Assembly: GCA_020002185.1 (NCBI GenBank)
Contig: CM034533.1
Location: 48,148,346-48,212,345, forward strand
Source: Paraescarpia echinospica
Taxonomy: Eukaryota > Annelida > Polychaeta > Sabellida > Siboglinidae
DNA length: 64,000 nucleotides
Direction of reading: 5' to 3'
Shown here: positions 22,201 through 34,200 of the stretch, piece after piece
Position numbering within the stretch: position 1 is the first letter of the stretch
Layout of the letters: the number at the start of each line of letters is the position of its first letter
Position numbers and translations under genes: made by a program
Notes under the pieces: generated by a model
What the model saw: only the letters and a program-made list of their open reading frames with translations
What the model was told of the DNA's origin: nothing
The model's database searches: none

Positions 22201-25200
22201 GTGTGGGGTTACCAACAGTGGTGTGTTACATCGGCTTCCTCTGTGCCCCCAGCTGTGTGGGGTTACCAACAGTGGTGTGTTACATCTGCTTCCTCTGTGC
22301 CTCCAGCTGTGTGGGGTTACTGGCAGTGGTGTGTTACATCTGCTTCCTCTGTGCCTCCAGTTGTGGAGGCTGTCTGCCTGAAGCCTGCGTACCTCTGGCT
22401 CTTGACCACTTGTCTCCAAATCAGTTGCATCAAATTTTGCCAGTTTTTCGAGTTGTGGTCATTTAATGACCACAACTCGAAAAAACTGGCAAAATTTGAT
22501 ATTAATTTGTTAGTAAAATATATAAATATGACCATTTAGCAGTTTCTGCCACACTGGCAGAATTAGAGGAGAAAGGTTTCTGCCACATGCTTTCTCTTGT
22601 GAAGGTAGAAACACCTTTCTCCTCTAATTCTGCCAGTGTGGCAGAAACTGCCAAATGGTCATATTTATATATTTTATTAACAATATCAACTGTTTCCTCT
22701 TTCACCGTCATAGTGCCATCTTGTGGATCCACCCCATCTGATCCACCAACCTCTTTCACCGTCATTGTGCCATCTTGTGGATCCACCCCATCTGATCCAT
22801 CAACCTCTTTCACCGTCATTGTGTCATCTTGTGGATCCACCCCATCTGATCCACCAACCTCTTTCACCGTCATGCTGCCATCTTGTGGATCCATCCCATC
22901 TGATCCACCAACCTCTTTCACCGTCATTGTGCCATCTTGTGGATACACCCCATCTGATCCACCAACCTCTTTCACCGTCATTGTGCCATCTTGTGGATCC
23001 ACCCCATCTGATCCACCAACCTCTTTCACCATCATTGTGTCATCTTGTGGATCCATCCCATCTGATCCACCAACCTCTTTCACCGTCATTGTGCCATCTT
23101 GTGGATCCACCCCATCTGATCCACCAACCTCTTTCACCGTCATTGTGCCATCTTGTGGATCCACCCCATCTGATCCACCAACCTCTTTCACCGTCATTGT
23201 GCCATCTTGTGGATCCACCCCATCTGATCCACCAACCTCTTTCACCGTCATTGTGCCATCTTGTGGATCCACCCCATCTGATCCACCAACCTCTTTCACC
23301 GTCATTGTGCCATCTTGTGGATCCACCCCATCTGATCCACCAACCTCTTCAGCTCGCATTAACAGAATATTCAGCAACTTGAGGACACTTGTGCACTGTA
23401 TGGTTCAGTGCTGTTGTAAGAGAAGAAAGGAGACCTTCATATGACACCAATGACGTATTGCTAGCATAAACCAGTGCAAAATTATACTGTTTTTAACTTG
23501 GTACTTACAGGAAAAGAAATTCTGATAAATCATACTACTGTATAAAGAGGCTTATGCATTTTTTCCAGATTTCCCTTGACAGCTACCATTTGTAATTTGC
23601 ATAAATTAAGGAAGTTCCACGTAGAGATGTTCTGTATTCTTATGTTAAATGTCTTCTCCACTCTCCATTGATGTATTCAATGGTGAATTGCTGCAAAGTG
23701 AAACATGGTCTATTTAACGGTATGAGGGTAGGCCTAAACTACAAGTGTACTTACAGACACTTCTCAGTAAAATATATTTCCCGAATTGATGGTTTATACA
23801 TTATTGTACATCATTTTCAGCAGTTAAAATTGCACAATCTACGTGGACATCACTCAGATTGTTGGTGTGTACCCGTGTGGGTGTAATCCAACTCATGAAT
23901 GTTCTGATTTATGATTGTAACGTGACTGACAGTGGAGGTGACATGTATGGAGTGAGCGTGGAGGTGACATGTATGGAGTGAGCGTGGAGGTGACATGTGT
24001 TGACTGAGAGTGGAGGTGATGTGTGTTAACAGAGAGTGGAGGTGATGTATGTTGACTGAGAGTGGAGGTGACATCTGTTGACTGAGAGTGGAGGTGACAT
24101 CTGTTGACTGAGAGTGGAGGTGACATCTGTTGACTGAGAGTGGAGATGATGTCTGTTGACTGAGAGTGTAAGTGATGTCTGTTGACTGAGAGTGGAGGTG
24201 ACATATTTTGACTGAGAGTGGAGATGATGTCTGTTGACCGAGAGTGGAGGTGACGTCTGTTGACTGAGAGTGGAGGTGATGTCTGTTGACTGACAGTGGA
24301 GGTGATGTCTGTTGACTGAGAGCGCAGGTGACATCTGTTGACTGAGAGTGTAGGTGATATCTGTTGACTGAGAGCAGAGGTGACATCTGTTGACTGAGAG
24401 TGTAGGTGATATCTGTTGACTGAGAGCAGAGGTGACATCTGTTGACTGAGAGTGGAGGTGATGTCTGTTGACCGAGAGTGGAGGTGACATCTGTTGACTG
24501 AGAGTGGAGGTGATGTCTGTTGACTGACAGTGGAGGTGATGTCTGTTGACTGAGAGCGGAGGTGACAACTGTTGACTGAGAGTGGAGGTGATGTCTGTTG
24601 ACTGAGAGTGGAGGTGATGTCTGTTGACTGAGAGTGGAGGTGATGTCTGTTGACTGACAGTGGAGGTGATGTCTGTTGACTGAGAGCAGAGGTGACATCT
24701 GTTGACTGAGAGTGGAGGTGATGTCTGTTGACTGAGAGTGGAGGTGATGTCTGTTGACTGAGAGTGGAGGTGATGTCTGTTGACTAAGAGTGGAAGTGAT
24801 GTCTGTTGACTGACATTGGAAGTGACATCTGTTGACTGAGAGTGGAGGTGGTGTGTGTTGAATGAGAGCAGAGGTGATATATGTTAACTGAGAGTGTAGG
24901 TGATGTCTGTTGACTGAGAATGGAGGTGACATCTGTTGACTGAGAGTGGAGGTGATGTGTGTTGACTGAGAGCGGAGGTGATGTGTGTCGATTGAGAGCA
25001 GAGGTGACATCTGTTGACTGAGAGTGGAGGTGACATTTGTTGACTGAGAGTGGAGGTGATGTGTGTGTTGACCGAGAGTGTAGGTGACATGTGTTGATTG
25101 AGAGCGGAGTTGACATCTGTTGACTGTGTGGTTGTAGGTCCACGGCACAATGCGGGTTGTGATGAAGCCACTTGTCAACAAACTGCCCATCATTGGGGGC

Positions 25201-28200
25201 TACACATTCTTCTTCCTCAACCAGCCGGTACGTGTGGGGGGTACATGTCGGGGACCATCTCAGTAGCTGTGTCAAGGGATCTGTCAATGACATCATGTAA
25301 ATAGTTAGGAATTTTTATTGCATTTAGTGTTGTCTGATGGCTAACATGTCTAAATTATTTGCAAAATATTTTTCGCTAATTAATTATGGGCTCATGGAGC
25401 ACAATTTTCATCATCAATGCTGTGAATTGTTTTCATACTGTTAAGCTACAGTGATATGCATAAATTCTTAAGATTCTGTTTTATAGTTCAGAAAACTCTT
25501 GTTGCAAGTGGTGTTTGGTTCATGTGAGATATTGCTATGTTGCAGGAGCTAGACTTTGATCTGACGGGAGTATCCAACATCCTCGACTTCCCTGGTCTCA
25601 GGTCAGCTTTTCATAAAGTACTCTAGAGTGTCACACGCAATGTGTTCCACTCTACACAACTCTACTTGGTTTCTTATGTTATAAGAAAAGAAAATAATGC
25701 ATAAGAATATGTTAATCTTGTGCATGCTTTGATGCGTGTGTGAAGTTATGGTGTCCCATTTGACTGACGTTTTCTGTATTCTTTCATGTGAAGTGAACCA
25801 TTTGTGGAACTGTATATCACTGTCTTGATTTCAGATCAAAGGGCTTATTATATCCAGTGTTAATATTTGATTCTGAGCTTTACAAACAGAAATGTCAAAA
25901 CTGTAATTTGAGCATGTCTGGACTCATCAGTTTAGTTTACCATCCACATCAAGTCTGCAGTGGGTAGTGACAACTCCTGTGTAGCTTTGCTGACTGCAGG
26001 CTTTATCTTCATAATACATACCTGCCCCTAAAAAAAGGGTCTACATACTTGCAATCCTAACAAAGCATACACATACATACACGGACCATCATCCAGGACC
26101 AAGTAGCCATGTATATGGTCCTTTGTCTGTTACAGTAACACCATAAGGACCATCATCCAGGACCAAATAGCCACGTACATGGTCCTTTGTCTGTTACAGT
26201 AACACCTTAAGGACCATCATCCAGGACCAAGTAGCCATGTATATGGTCCTTTGTCTGTTACAGTAACACCATAAGGACCATCATCCAGGACCAAGTAGCC
26301 ATGTATATGGTCCTTTGTCTGTTACAGTAACACCATAAGGACCATCATCCAGGACCAAATAGCCACGTACATGGTCCTTTGTCTGTTACAGTAACACCAT
26401 AAGGACCATCATCCAGGACCAAGTAGCCATGTATATGGTCCTTTGTATGTTACAGTAACATCATAAGGACCAAGTAGCCATGTATATGGTCCTTTGTCTG
26501 TTACAGTAACACCATAAGGACCATCATCCAGGACCAAATAGCCACGTACATGGTCCTTTGTCTGTTACAGTAACACCTTAAGGACCATCATCCAGGACCA
26601 AATAGCCATGTACATGGTCCTCCCCAATCGTATGTCCTTCCCCATGCTGGATGAAGTGACGGCCGAGCTCCTGCAGCACCCCTTGCCTCAGGTGAGAGAG
26701 AGGGGAGGGGAGGGAGGGAGGGAGGGAGGGAGGGGAGAGGAGCAGAGGGGGGGAGAGGAGCAGAGGGGAGGGAGGGGAGCAGAGGGGAGGGAGGGGAGCA
26801 GAGGAGAGGTGGGAGGGGGAAGGGGAGAGGAGCAGAGGGGAGGGAGGGGATGGAGGAAGGGGAGGAGGACTGGGGAAATGTGTCACCGCATACTGTCATA
26901 CACTGTCACCAATATTATCATATTCTTCATTGTTGCTGTTATCGTGTTTGGTTTCCGAGCAATAACCTCCACTTTACCTGCACAATGCTATTTCTACAAA
27001 ACAGTTAACATCTGATATAAACCAGCTGCGTTGGTTATTTTCATCTAAAATAATTAATTCAAACACCACTTCCTGATCTGGAAGCAGACTTTGCCATTCC
27101 GATAATTGTGACTAAGTTGAAAAGTTGTAATAGTTTCTGTGTATGTCCTTGTTGTCTGCAATGTTGTGCGTGTTTAGTTGTTGGTGTCACTGAAGGTTGT
27201 TGCTCCAAATAAACATAAATCTATTTTCGGCTGCGTTTGACTTTAGCTGTTATTTTTTTACTTGTTTCAGAAACTGTCTGTTACGGTAACACTCTACACA
27301 TAAACTTGTCCTTTCTAATTGGTTTGGCTCACATGTTGTGTTCGCAGACTTTCTCTGTTGAGGTGTTTTGTTGGGTCCGCTGCTTGCATCACTCACAATC
27401 ACGTCTCTAGTTCCGTTACATCCACTTGTGTTTGTTGTCTTTTTGACCAGTATTTATAGTCATAACTAATATGGTTGTAGTGATCAGTCTTTGAGGTATT
27501 GCCTTGTCCTTTTGTCATCGACCTTGTCCTGTGTCCATCCAACTTGTCCTATGTCCACCCAACTTGTTCTGTGTGCATCCACCTTGTCCTATGTCCATCC
27601 ATCTTGTCCTATGGCCATCCAAATTGTTCTGTGTCTATCCATCTTGTCCTGTGTCCATTCATCTTGTCCTATGTCCATCCGTTTTGTCCTGCACTATCCA
27701 CCTTGTCCTGTGTCCACCCATCTTGTCCTGTGTCCATCTATCCTGTCCTCTTCACTATCCAACTTGTCCTAAGTCCATCCATCTTGTCCTGTGTCCATCC
27801 ATCTTGTCCTATGGCCACCCATCTTGCCCTGTGTCCATCCATCTTGTCTTATGTCCATCCATCTTGTCCTATGGCCATCCAACTTGTTCTGTGCCCATCC
27901 ATCTTGTCCTCTCTCCATCCAACTTGCCTATGTCCATCTATCTTGTCCTGTAACCATCCATCTTGTCCTTTGTCCATCCATTTTGTCCTGTGTCCATCCA
28001 ACTTACCCTGTGTCCATCCAATGTGTCCTGTGTCCATCCAATATGTCATGTGTCCATCCATCTTGTCCTGTTTCCATTCAGCTTGTGTCCCTGTGCCTTC
28101 CTTGCCATCCCCACACTTCACTGTTCCTCTGTCTGTGTCCCCAGTCCCTTCCCCGTGTCCCAGCCTCTATCCCACCTTGTCCTTTCAGGGAATCGTGCGG

Positions 28201-31200
28201 TTGCACATTGTGGCAGGTCGGGACTTGAAGTGTGCAGACGTGAAGTTCCTGGGCAAGGGCAAGTCTGACCCCTACTGCAAGCTGCTCGGTAAACACTTCT
28301 GTTGCCTCTGGTGTTTGTAGTAAATAACTCTCCCTGTAGTACTCAAATATAATTCATAACATTTGGTTCAGCAAATTAATGCTCTTTTTTTTTAACTGTC
28401 TGTATTTATTCTTATCATCTGTTTTATATTAACGACATCTCCACAGCCTAACCTAGTCTCACTGTAGTTATTTAATAATTTTTTTATATGTATTGTTGAA
28501 TCCTTTGTGTTTGGGGAAATTGTAAAAAAACAATGCTATTATTTGTAGTCATAGCAGACTTGTGTCTGAAATAAATGACCATCTGTTCTAAACATGAGAG
28601 CCAACTGTGCAGTGTCTATGTGGTACCTGTGTGTCATGACTTCACCTGGTTGTCACTAGTGGGCGCTCAGAAGTTCAAGACAAAGGCCATTCAGAACACG
28701 ATTACGCCTCAGTGGGATGAACATTTCGAGGTGAGATATATTGTACAGTGCTGTCAGCACAGGTAAGTTATACCAGTCGTAGTTTACCCTTGGTCGTACA
28801 TCAGCATATTAGTAGTCTACGTTGTCAAGTAAGTTAACTTGCTATATCTGGCCCTAGTTTGACCAGGCTCCTTGTTATTCTGTGCAACATGTCTGGTCAG
28901 CAGATATCACTTTAGGAAATCTTGTCAGCCGCTGCAGTAAAACAAATGTACTTGACTGCATTACTTGTGTTTCTAATATAATTGAAACAAAAACACGAAT
29001 AAATCAACTAATATAAAATTGTACTCACGTATTTTAAGAGATAATTTTTTTAGCTTTTTCTGTCAACTCAATTACTGGTACAGGTAGTTTATTATATTTG
29101 AAATTATTTATAATGTCTACATTGAATATAGAACCAAAAATATATTTTATATGCACATAGTAGAAATGTATAATGTGTTGTACTGAGCACATATTAACGA
29201 CCTGAATGTTCTGTTTCGTGAATAAATGTGTCTTTAGTTTCTCATCGAGTAATGCGAATTGTTGCCACCAGGCGATCGTGGATCAGAAACTGGGTCAGTA
29301 CCTCGAGATTGAGGTGATGGATGAGGATCCTGGAGATGACGATGAGCTCGGCAAGTAAGTGCTGCTCCCTTAAACCTCTCTCATTGTGTGTGTTATGTAT
29401 AGTGATAATAATGTGTGTACTTGGTTGTTGAGATGAGCCGTGGTTCAGTGTTTGTCAGACTTTGTGGGTGCCAGAACTTCATTCGCTAAAAATGATCACG
29501 ACATACTTCCGTACAGACTACACCAGAACTTGCAAAACAATCTTCTATCATATAAATTCTTAGTCCAGCTCTGGAACGCTGTCAAACTGTTATGATTATA
29601 TTCAACAAAAACCCTTTGTGAAATACTAATAAAAGCAATAAGATTAATTGTTGCACGTCGTCACTGGTCGACCACGAGATCTACCAAACATGACCAACGT
29701 ATAGTCACTGTTTATTGTTGTGTTGTCTCATTGCAAAGACGTCATACTAGTGTCTTACTAGTGTCATACTAGTGTCTTACTAGGACAGCAATTACTTTTG
29801 CACATATGATTATGTTTTAGAAAATGAATTTTCCATGTATGTTTTAATATGTATAAATGTGCAATATTTTACACAACTAATGCTACATATTTTTCATCAA
29901 AGCACATCTATTGACATCGAGGAAATCGCTAAACAGGGATCAATTGACTCGGTAAGTTTAACTTTTACATTTACGTTATTTTTGATGTTCTTTTGAATCT
30001 ATGTATTAATGTGGTTAGTAGTGACCTACAGGTGAGCGGTTGTAACATTACTTGGCTAGTTGTGTGTGTCACTGACATGAATGAGGTAAGACCTTGGGTG
30101 AGTCTTGGCAGCTGAATGGTAAGACAGCACAATGGTAAGACAGTTCAGTTACCAATTACCTCCCCACAAATGAATCAGCTTACAGTTAGCAGCATTTCAA
30201 CTACCGGTAGTATGAAACCAGACATCTGTAATTACAGTATTCTTCTTGTGGCTTTTGATATTTTGCAGTAAGCAGTTGTCACATTTAAGGCTCTAGGTTG
30301 TAATAATGAAATTTTTAAAAATGCAGAATTTCAAGACTATGACTTACTGAAAGTGTTGTTGCGTTTCAGTGATATTTAAGATGATTGTCTCTATAAAATG
30401 GTATGCAATAAAACTTTAACCTTGACACAATTCTATTGACAACAGATCACACCTGGACATAACCTTGGACCTGACCCTGTTTCAGTGGTTCCCATTGGAC
30501 AACGTGAAGACCGGACTGATCCATTTGAGGGCAACCTGGTTCCACCTGAGCAAGGACCCAGCTGACCTTGAACGGGTAAATATATGACCTTCACCTTTTG
30601 TGACCTTGACATGTGACCTCTGCAGACATGAGCCCTCTGCTAGACTTCTAGTGTTCCAAGTACAGGAGTCGGTCTCCCTATGATTGCTGTGAACTGTTGA
30701 TGCAATGCGGCAGTGAGTTGATGGATGATGTTTGTAAGTAGGTCTCTAGACAATCAGGTTGACATTAAGGACAAAAGTTCACTTTCATCTCTTGCATGCA
30801 GTGCATAACGTTGTCAGACACCAAGATATTTTCAGTGAAAATAAAAATGTGATGTCATTGCAAAATGTAGCCTGGTCTAGACAACTTAACACAGTTCAAG
30901 GAACACATTTAAATTGTGACCTTTCACATATAACACCAAATATTAAATGTGACTGTGCTATATTTAATTCGATGTCACTCAAATTTTGCATATTAATTGT
31001 CTGTTGTGCCCTCCTAACACATGCATGTATAGTTTGTTATGTAAGTTTTTATAAGACTTATGCAGTAAACATTTTATTCATTCATGTTAGGCCAAAAAGT
31101 TTTAGGTTTCTGATCTGTGCAACTGATACCTATTTTGTGCGTTTTCTTTCTTTTAATCATACGACAGTCACCACCTGGGGAATCTTAAGAAACCAATCAA

Positions 31201-34200
31201 ACAAACACAGTTCTATTCATTCAATCACATTAACTGAGTCTACAAAATAATTATAATTGACGGGTTTCAGGGTCAAATGCAATAAACTGTATTTCTGAAA
31301 TTTTGCCTGAACAGAGAGCAAACGTTTGTTCTACTACTTGTACAGCTGGTGCAATATCTAATTTATACCAAAATGGGATAAATCTCTGTTAAACAACACC
31401 CACAAAAGGGTGTTTGTTTTTAAAACATGCTAAATGCCACCTGCCTTTTTACCAAAACATGATATATCCATTTCAGCCCCCCCCCCAGCACCACCTTGGC
31501 CCTCTTCCTGCTATATGTATCAATGTTGCTTTGTGGATATATTATGTTTAAAAAAAAAAATATGGATATATATTGTATTTTTATTAAAAAAGAGATCTGC
31601 CATAAACATTTACCCTTCTGCTACCAGTCTCTTTTATTTCAGATTCTAAACATATTTCAACATCACGTCCAAGTTTCTCTTGAGGATGCATAACAAAAAC
31701 GAGTTTTTCTCAAAACCAACAAAATGGATATATTTGCTGTGAGACCCTTCAGTTGTAGTTAAACTTGTATATCATTGGATCTAGTTTAAAAGTGCCCCGT
31801 GTGTACGGAGTTGTACTTGTCTGCAGTGTTTTTATCAAATACAGCTTTAGAACTTTGCACTGATCAGGAACCTACTAATATGAGCATAAAATGTACATTT
31901 GTGTGATGTCATGTTGGGAGAGACTTTACACTGTCTCTTTCTGTCTCCTTCCACCATGAAGTCTCGTAGGCAGCGCTTGTCAGGGGTACGTCTTCTGTGA
32001 TAAATGTCACTCTAGTGATGGTTGCTGTGAATGGTTGCTATGGTGATGGTTGGAGTGGCGACTGCCAGGATTGGTTGCTATGGTGATGGGGTTTCATTGA
32101 GGTTTGCTGTGTTTCGTTGTAGAATCCCCGCCATTCCCATAATCCATCTGCTTTGGTTTCAGAGTTATTAATAACAATGTTTCGCTGTTAATTTGACATT
32201 TAAATGCTGAAATTAAACGTTTTGCTGTGTTTTTTATGTTATGTTTTCTAGGTAAGTTGTTATGTTATGTTTTCTAGGTAAGTTGTTATGTTATGTTTTC
32301 TAGGTAAGTTGTTATGTTATGTTTTCTAGGTAAGTTGTTATGTTATGTTTTCTAGGTAAGTTGTTATGTTATGTTTTCTAGGTAAGTTGTTATGTTATGT
32401 TTTCTAGGTAAGTTGTTATGTTATGTTTTCTAGGTAAGTTGTTATGTTATGTTTTCTAGGTAAGTTGTTATGTTATGTTTTCTAGGTAAGTTGTTATGTT
32501 ATGTTTTCTAGGTAAGTTGTTATGTTATGTTTTCTAGGTAAGTTGTTATGTTATGTTTTCTAGGTAAGTTGTTATGTTATGTTTTCTAGGTAAGTTGTTA
32601 TGTTATGTTTTCTAGGTAAGTTGTTATGTTATGTTTTCTAGGTAAGTTGTTATGTTATGTTTTCTAGGTAAGTTGTTATGTTATGTTTTCTAGGTAAGTT
32701 GTTATGTTATGTTTTCTAGGTAAGTTGTTATGTTATGTTTTCTAGGTAAGTTGTTATGTTATGTTTTCTAGGTAAGTTGTTATGTTATGTTTTCTAGGTA
32801 AGTTGTTATGTTATGTTTTCTAGGTAAGTTGTTATGTTTTCTAGGTAAGTTGTTATGTTATGTTTTCTAGGTAAGTTGTTATGTTATGTTTTCTAGGTAA
32901 GTTGTTATGTTATGTTTTCTAGGTAAGTTGTTATGTTATGTTTTCTAGGTAAGTTGTTATGTTATGCTGATACTGAGGTATTTCATTACGTCGTCCAGCG
33001 TTATACTGGATGGGGCCAGGTCTGTTGTGTGTCAGACAGTGTGTCATTTTGACAAAAACCTGGACAACATTGGCCCAAGAGACCAGAATTCTAAATCTAA
33101 TAATTATTTAATTCGCCAAGTGCAAATTCTTTTTAGAAATATTGGCTTTGAGTGAAATTGTTAAGATTATCGAATGATGAAAAGATGTTTCATGCAAAGG
33201 TTCCACTGCACAAAGTTGCTACAGCATATCTTGAAGCCTCACAGTACAACAAGATGTCAGCAATTGATCACTTTCCTCAGTGATTATTACATGTTATCAT
33301 CCTTTAAAATTAAATATTTTGTGCAGTGGATTTTGCTCCATTGCCTGTTAGTGAAAGTTAGTTATTTGTCAAACAGTTAATGTCTACAGAAAATTTAATA
33401 CATTTGGCAAAATAAATATGTATATTACACAACAACAAACTTATAAATATAAGTATTGGGCTGTTTTGTTTATGAAAACAACTAATCTGTTTGTATCATT
33501 AATATGACCAGATGTCTCATCTTCCCCGCTATAAGAAGCTGTAAATGTGAACTTTGTGTGATGTTTTGCTGAGGATGATATGGCAAATATATTTTAATTG
33601 CATTAAACACTTCTCTGAACTTTTGAGCTTTTGTAGACATGCAGGCATAGCAGGATCATAATCAAAAGGAATACTATTTTATGTTATAAACTCCTACAAG
33701 GATATTTTAGGTGTTGAGCACTCAGTGTAACGTGTGTGGCAGACATTTCTAGCTGGATATGAGATGCAGCACTAAAACTGGTTTAAGCTTGGACACATGC
33801 TTTTGTTATTATATATAGTGGCTGTATAAACTGCTTTCTTCTTTCTTTCGTTTGTTGGAGTAATTTGTAAATAGCTTTTTGCCTCATGAATAATGGTAGT
33901 AATCATATTTGGATCACTGCCTGTCACTTACTCTGCTTAACACAACATTTGGCTACATTATTATTTATAAAGTTATGAAAGAAACGTTTTTGATATTTTA
34001 TTGGCACATTGGCATTGGAACTAGTCAAAGTCAACTAACTTGAACTGACTCCGCCTTTGGCTTTTTCTGTTAATTTGCACACATAAAAAGAAAAAATCCT
34101 GTGTGATGTGTTTTGTTTACCAAACCAATGGAAAACACCTTGAAGTTGACTAATAACATTACCATGATTTGTTGCTATTGAAATGTGGCTATATCAAATA

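Larger units (their letters stand above)
16398..25137 (+). other. 8.7-kb E-Syt intron made largely of tandem arrays
   Basis: Contains a ~5.3-kb 54-bp array, two hairpins, a second 54-bp array ending in a hAT fragment, and a 26-bp array that abuts exon 5. Between about 16400 and 17020 and between 23450 and 23920 no feature is recognised. Confidence 0.9.

Noticed and set aside
16918..22466. Open frames of 1315, 991 and 1746 codons on the plus strand and 246-551 codons on the minus strand
   Set aside because: They are the 54-bp array read in different frames. All frames are equally open, there is no non-repeat domain, and the region is inside an E-Syt intron.
22502..23377. Minus-strand frame with EVGGSDGVDPQDGTMTVK repeats, which looks like a repeat protein
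   Set aside because: The frame begins in a hairpin and ends in transposon sequence. No promoter, splice site or unique domain supports it.
23850..25193. Minus-strand 447-codon frame overlapping exon 5
   Set aside because: Antisense reading of the 26-bp array and of a confirmed exon.
26578..26899. Pro/Ser-rich minus-strand frames
   Set aside because: Antisense of the purine-rich tract after exon 7.
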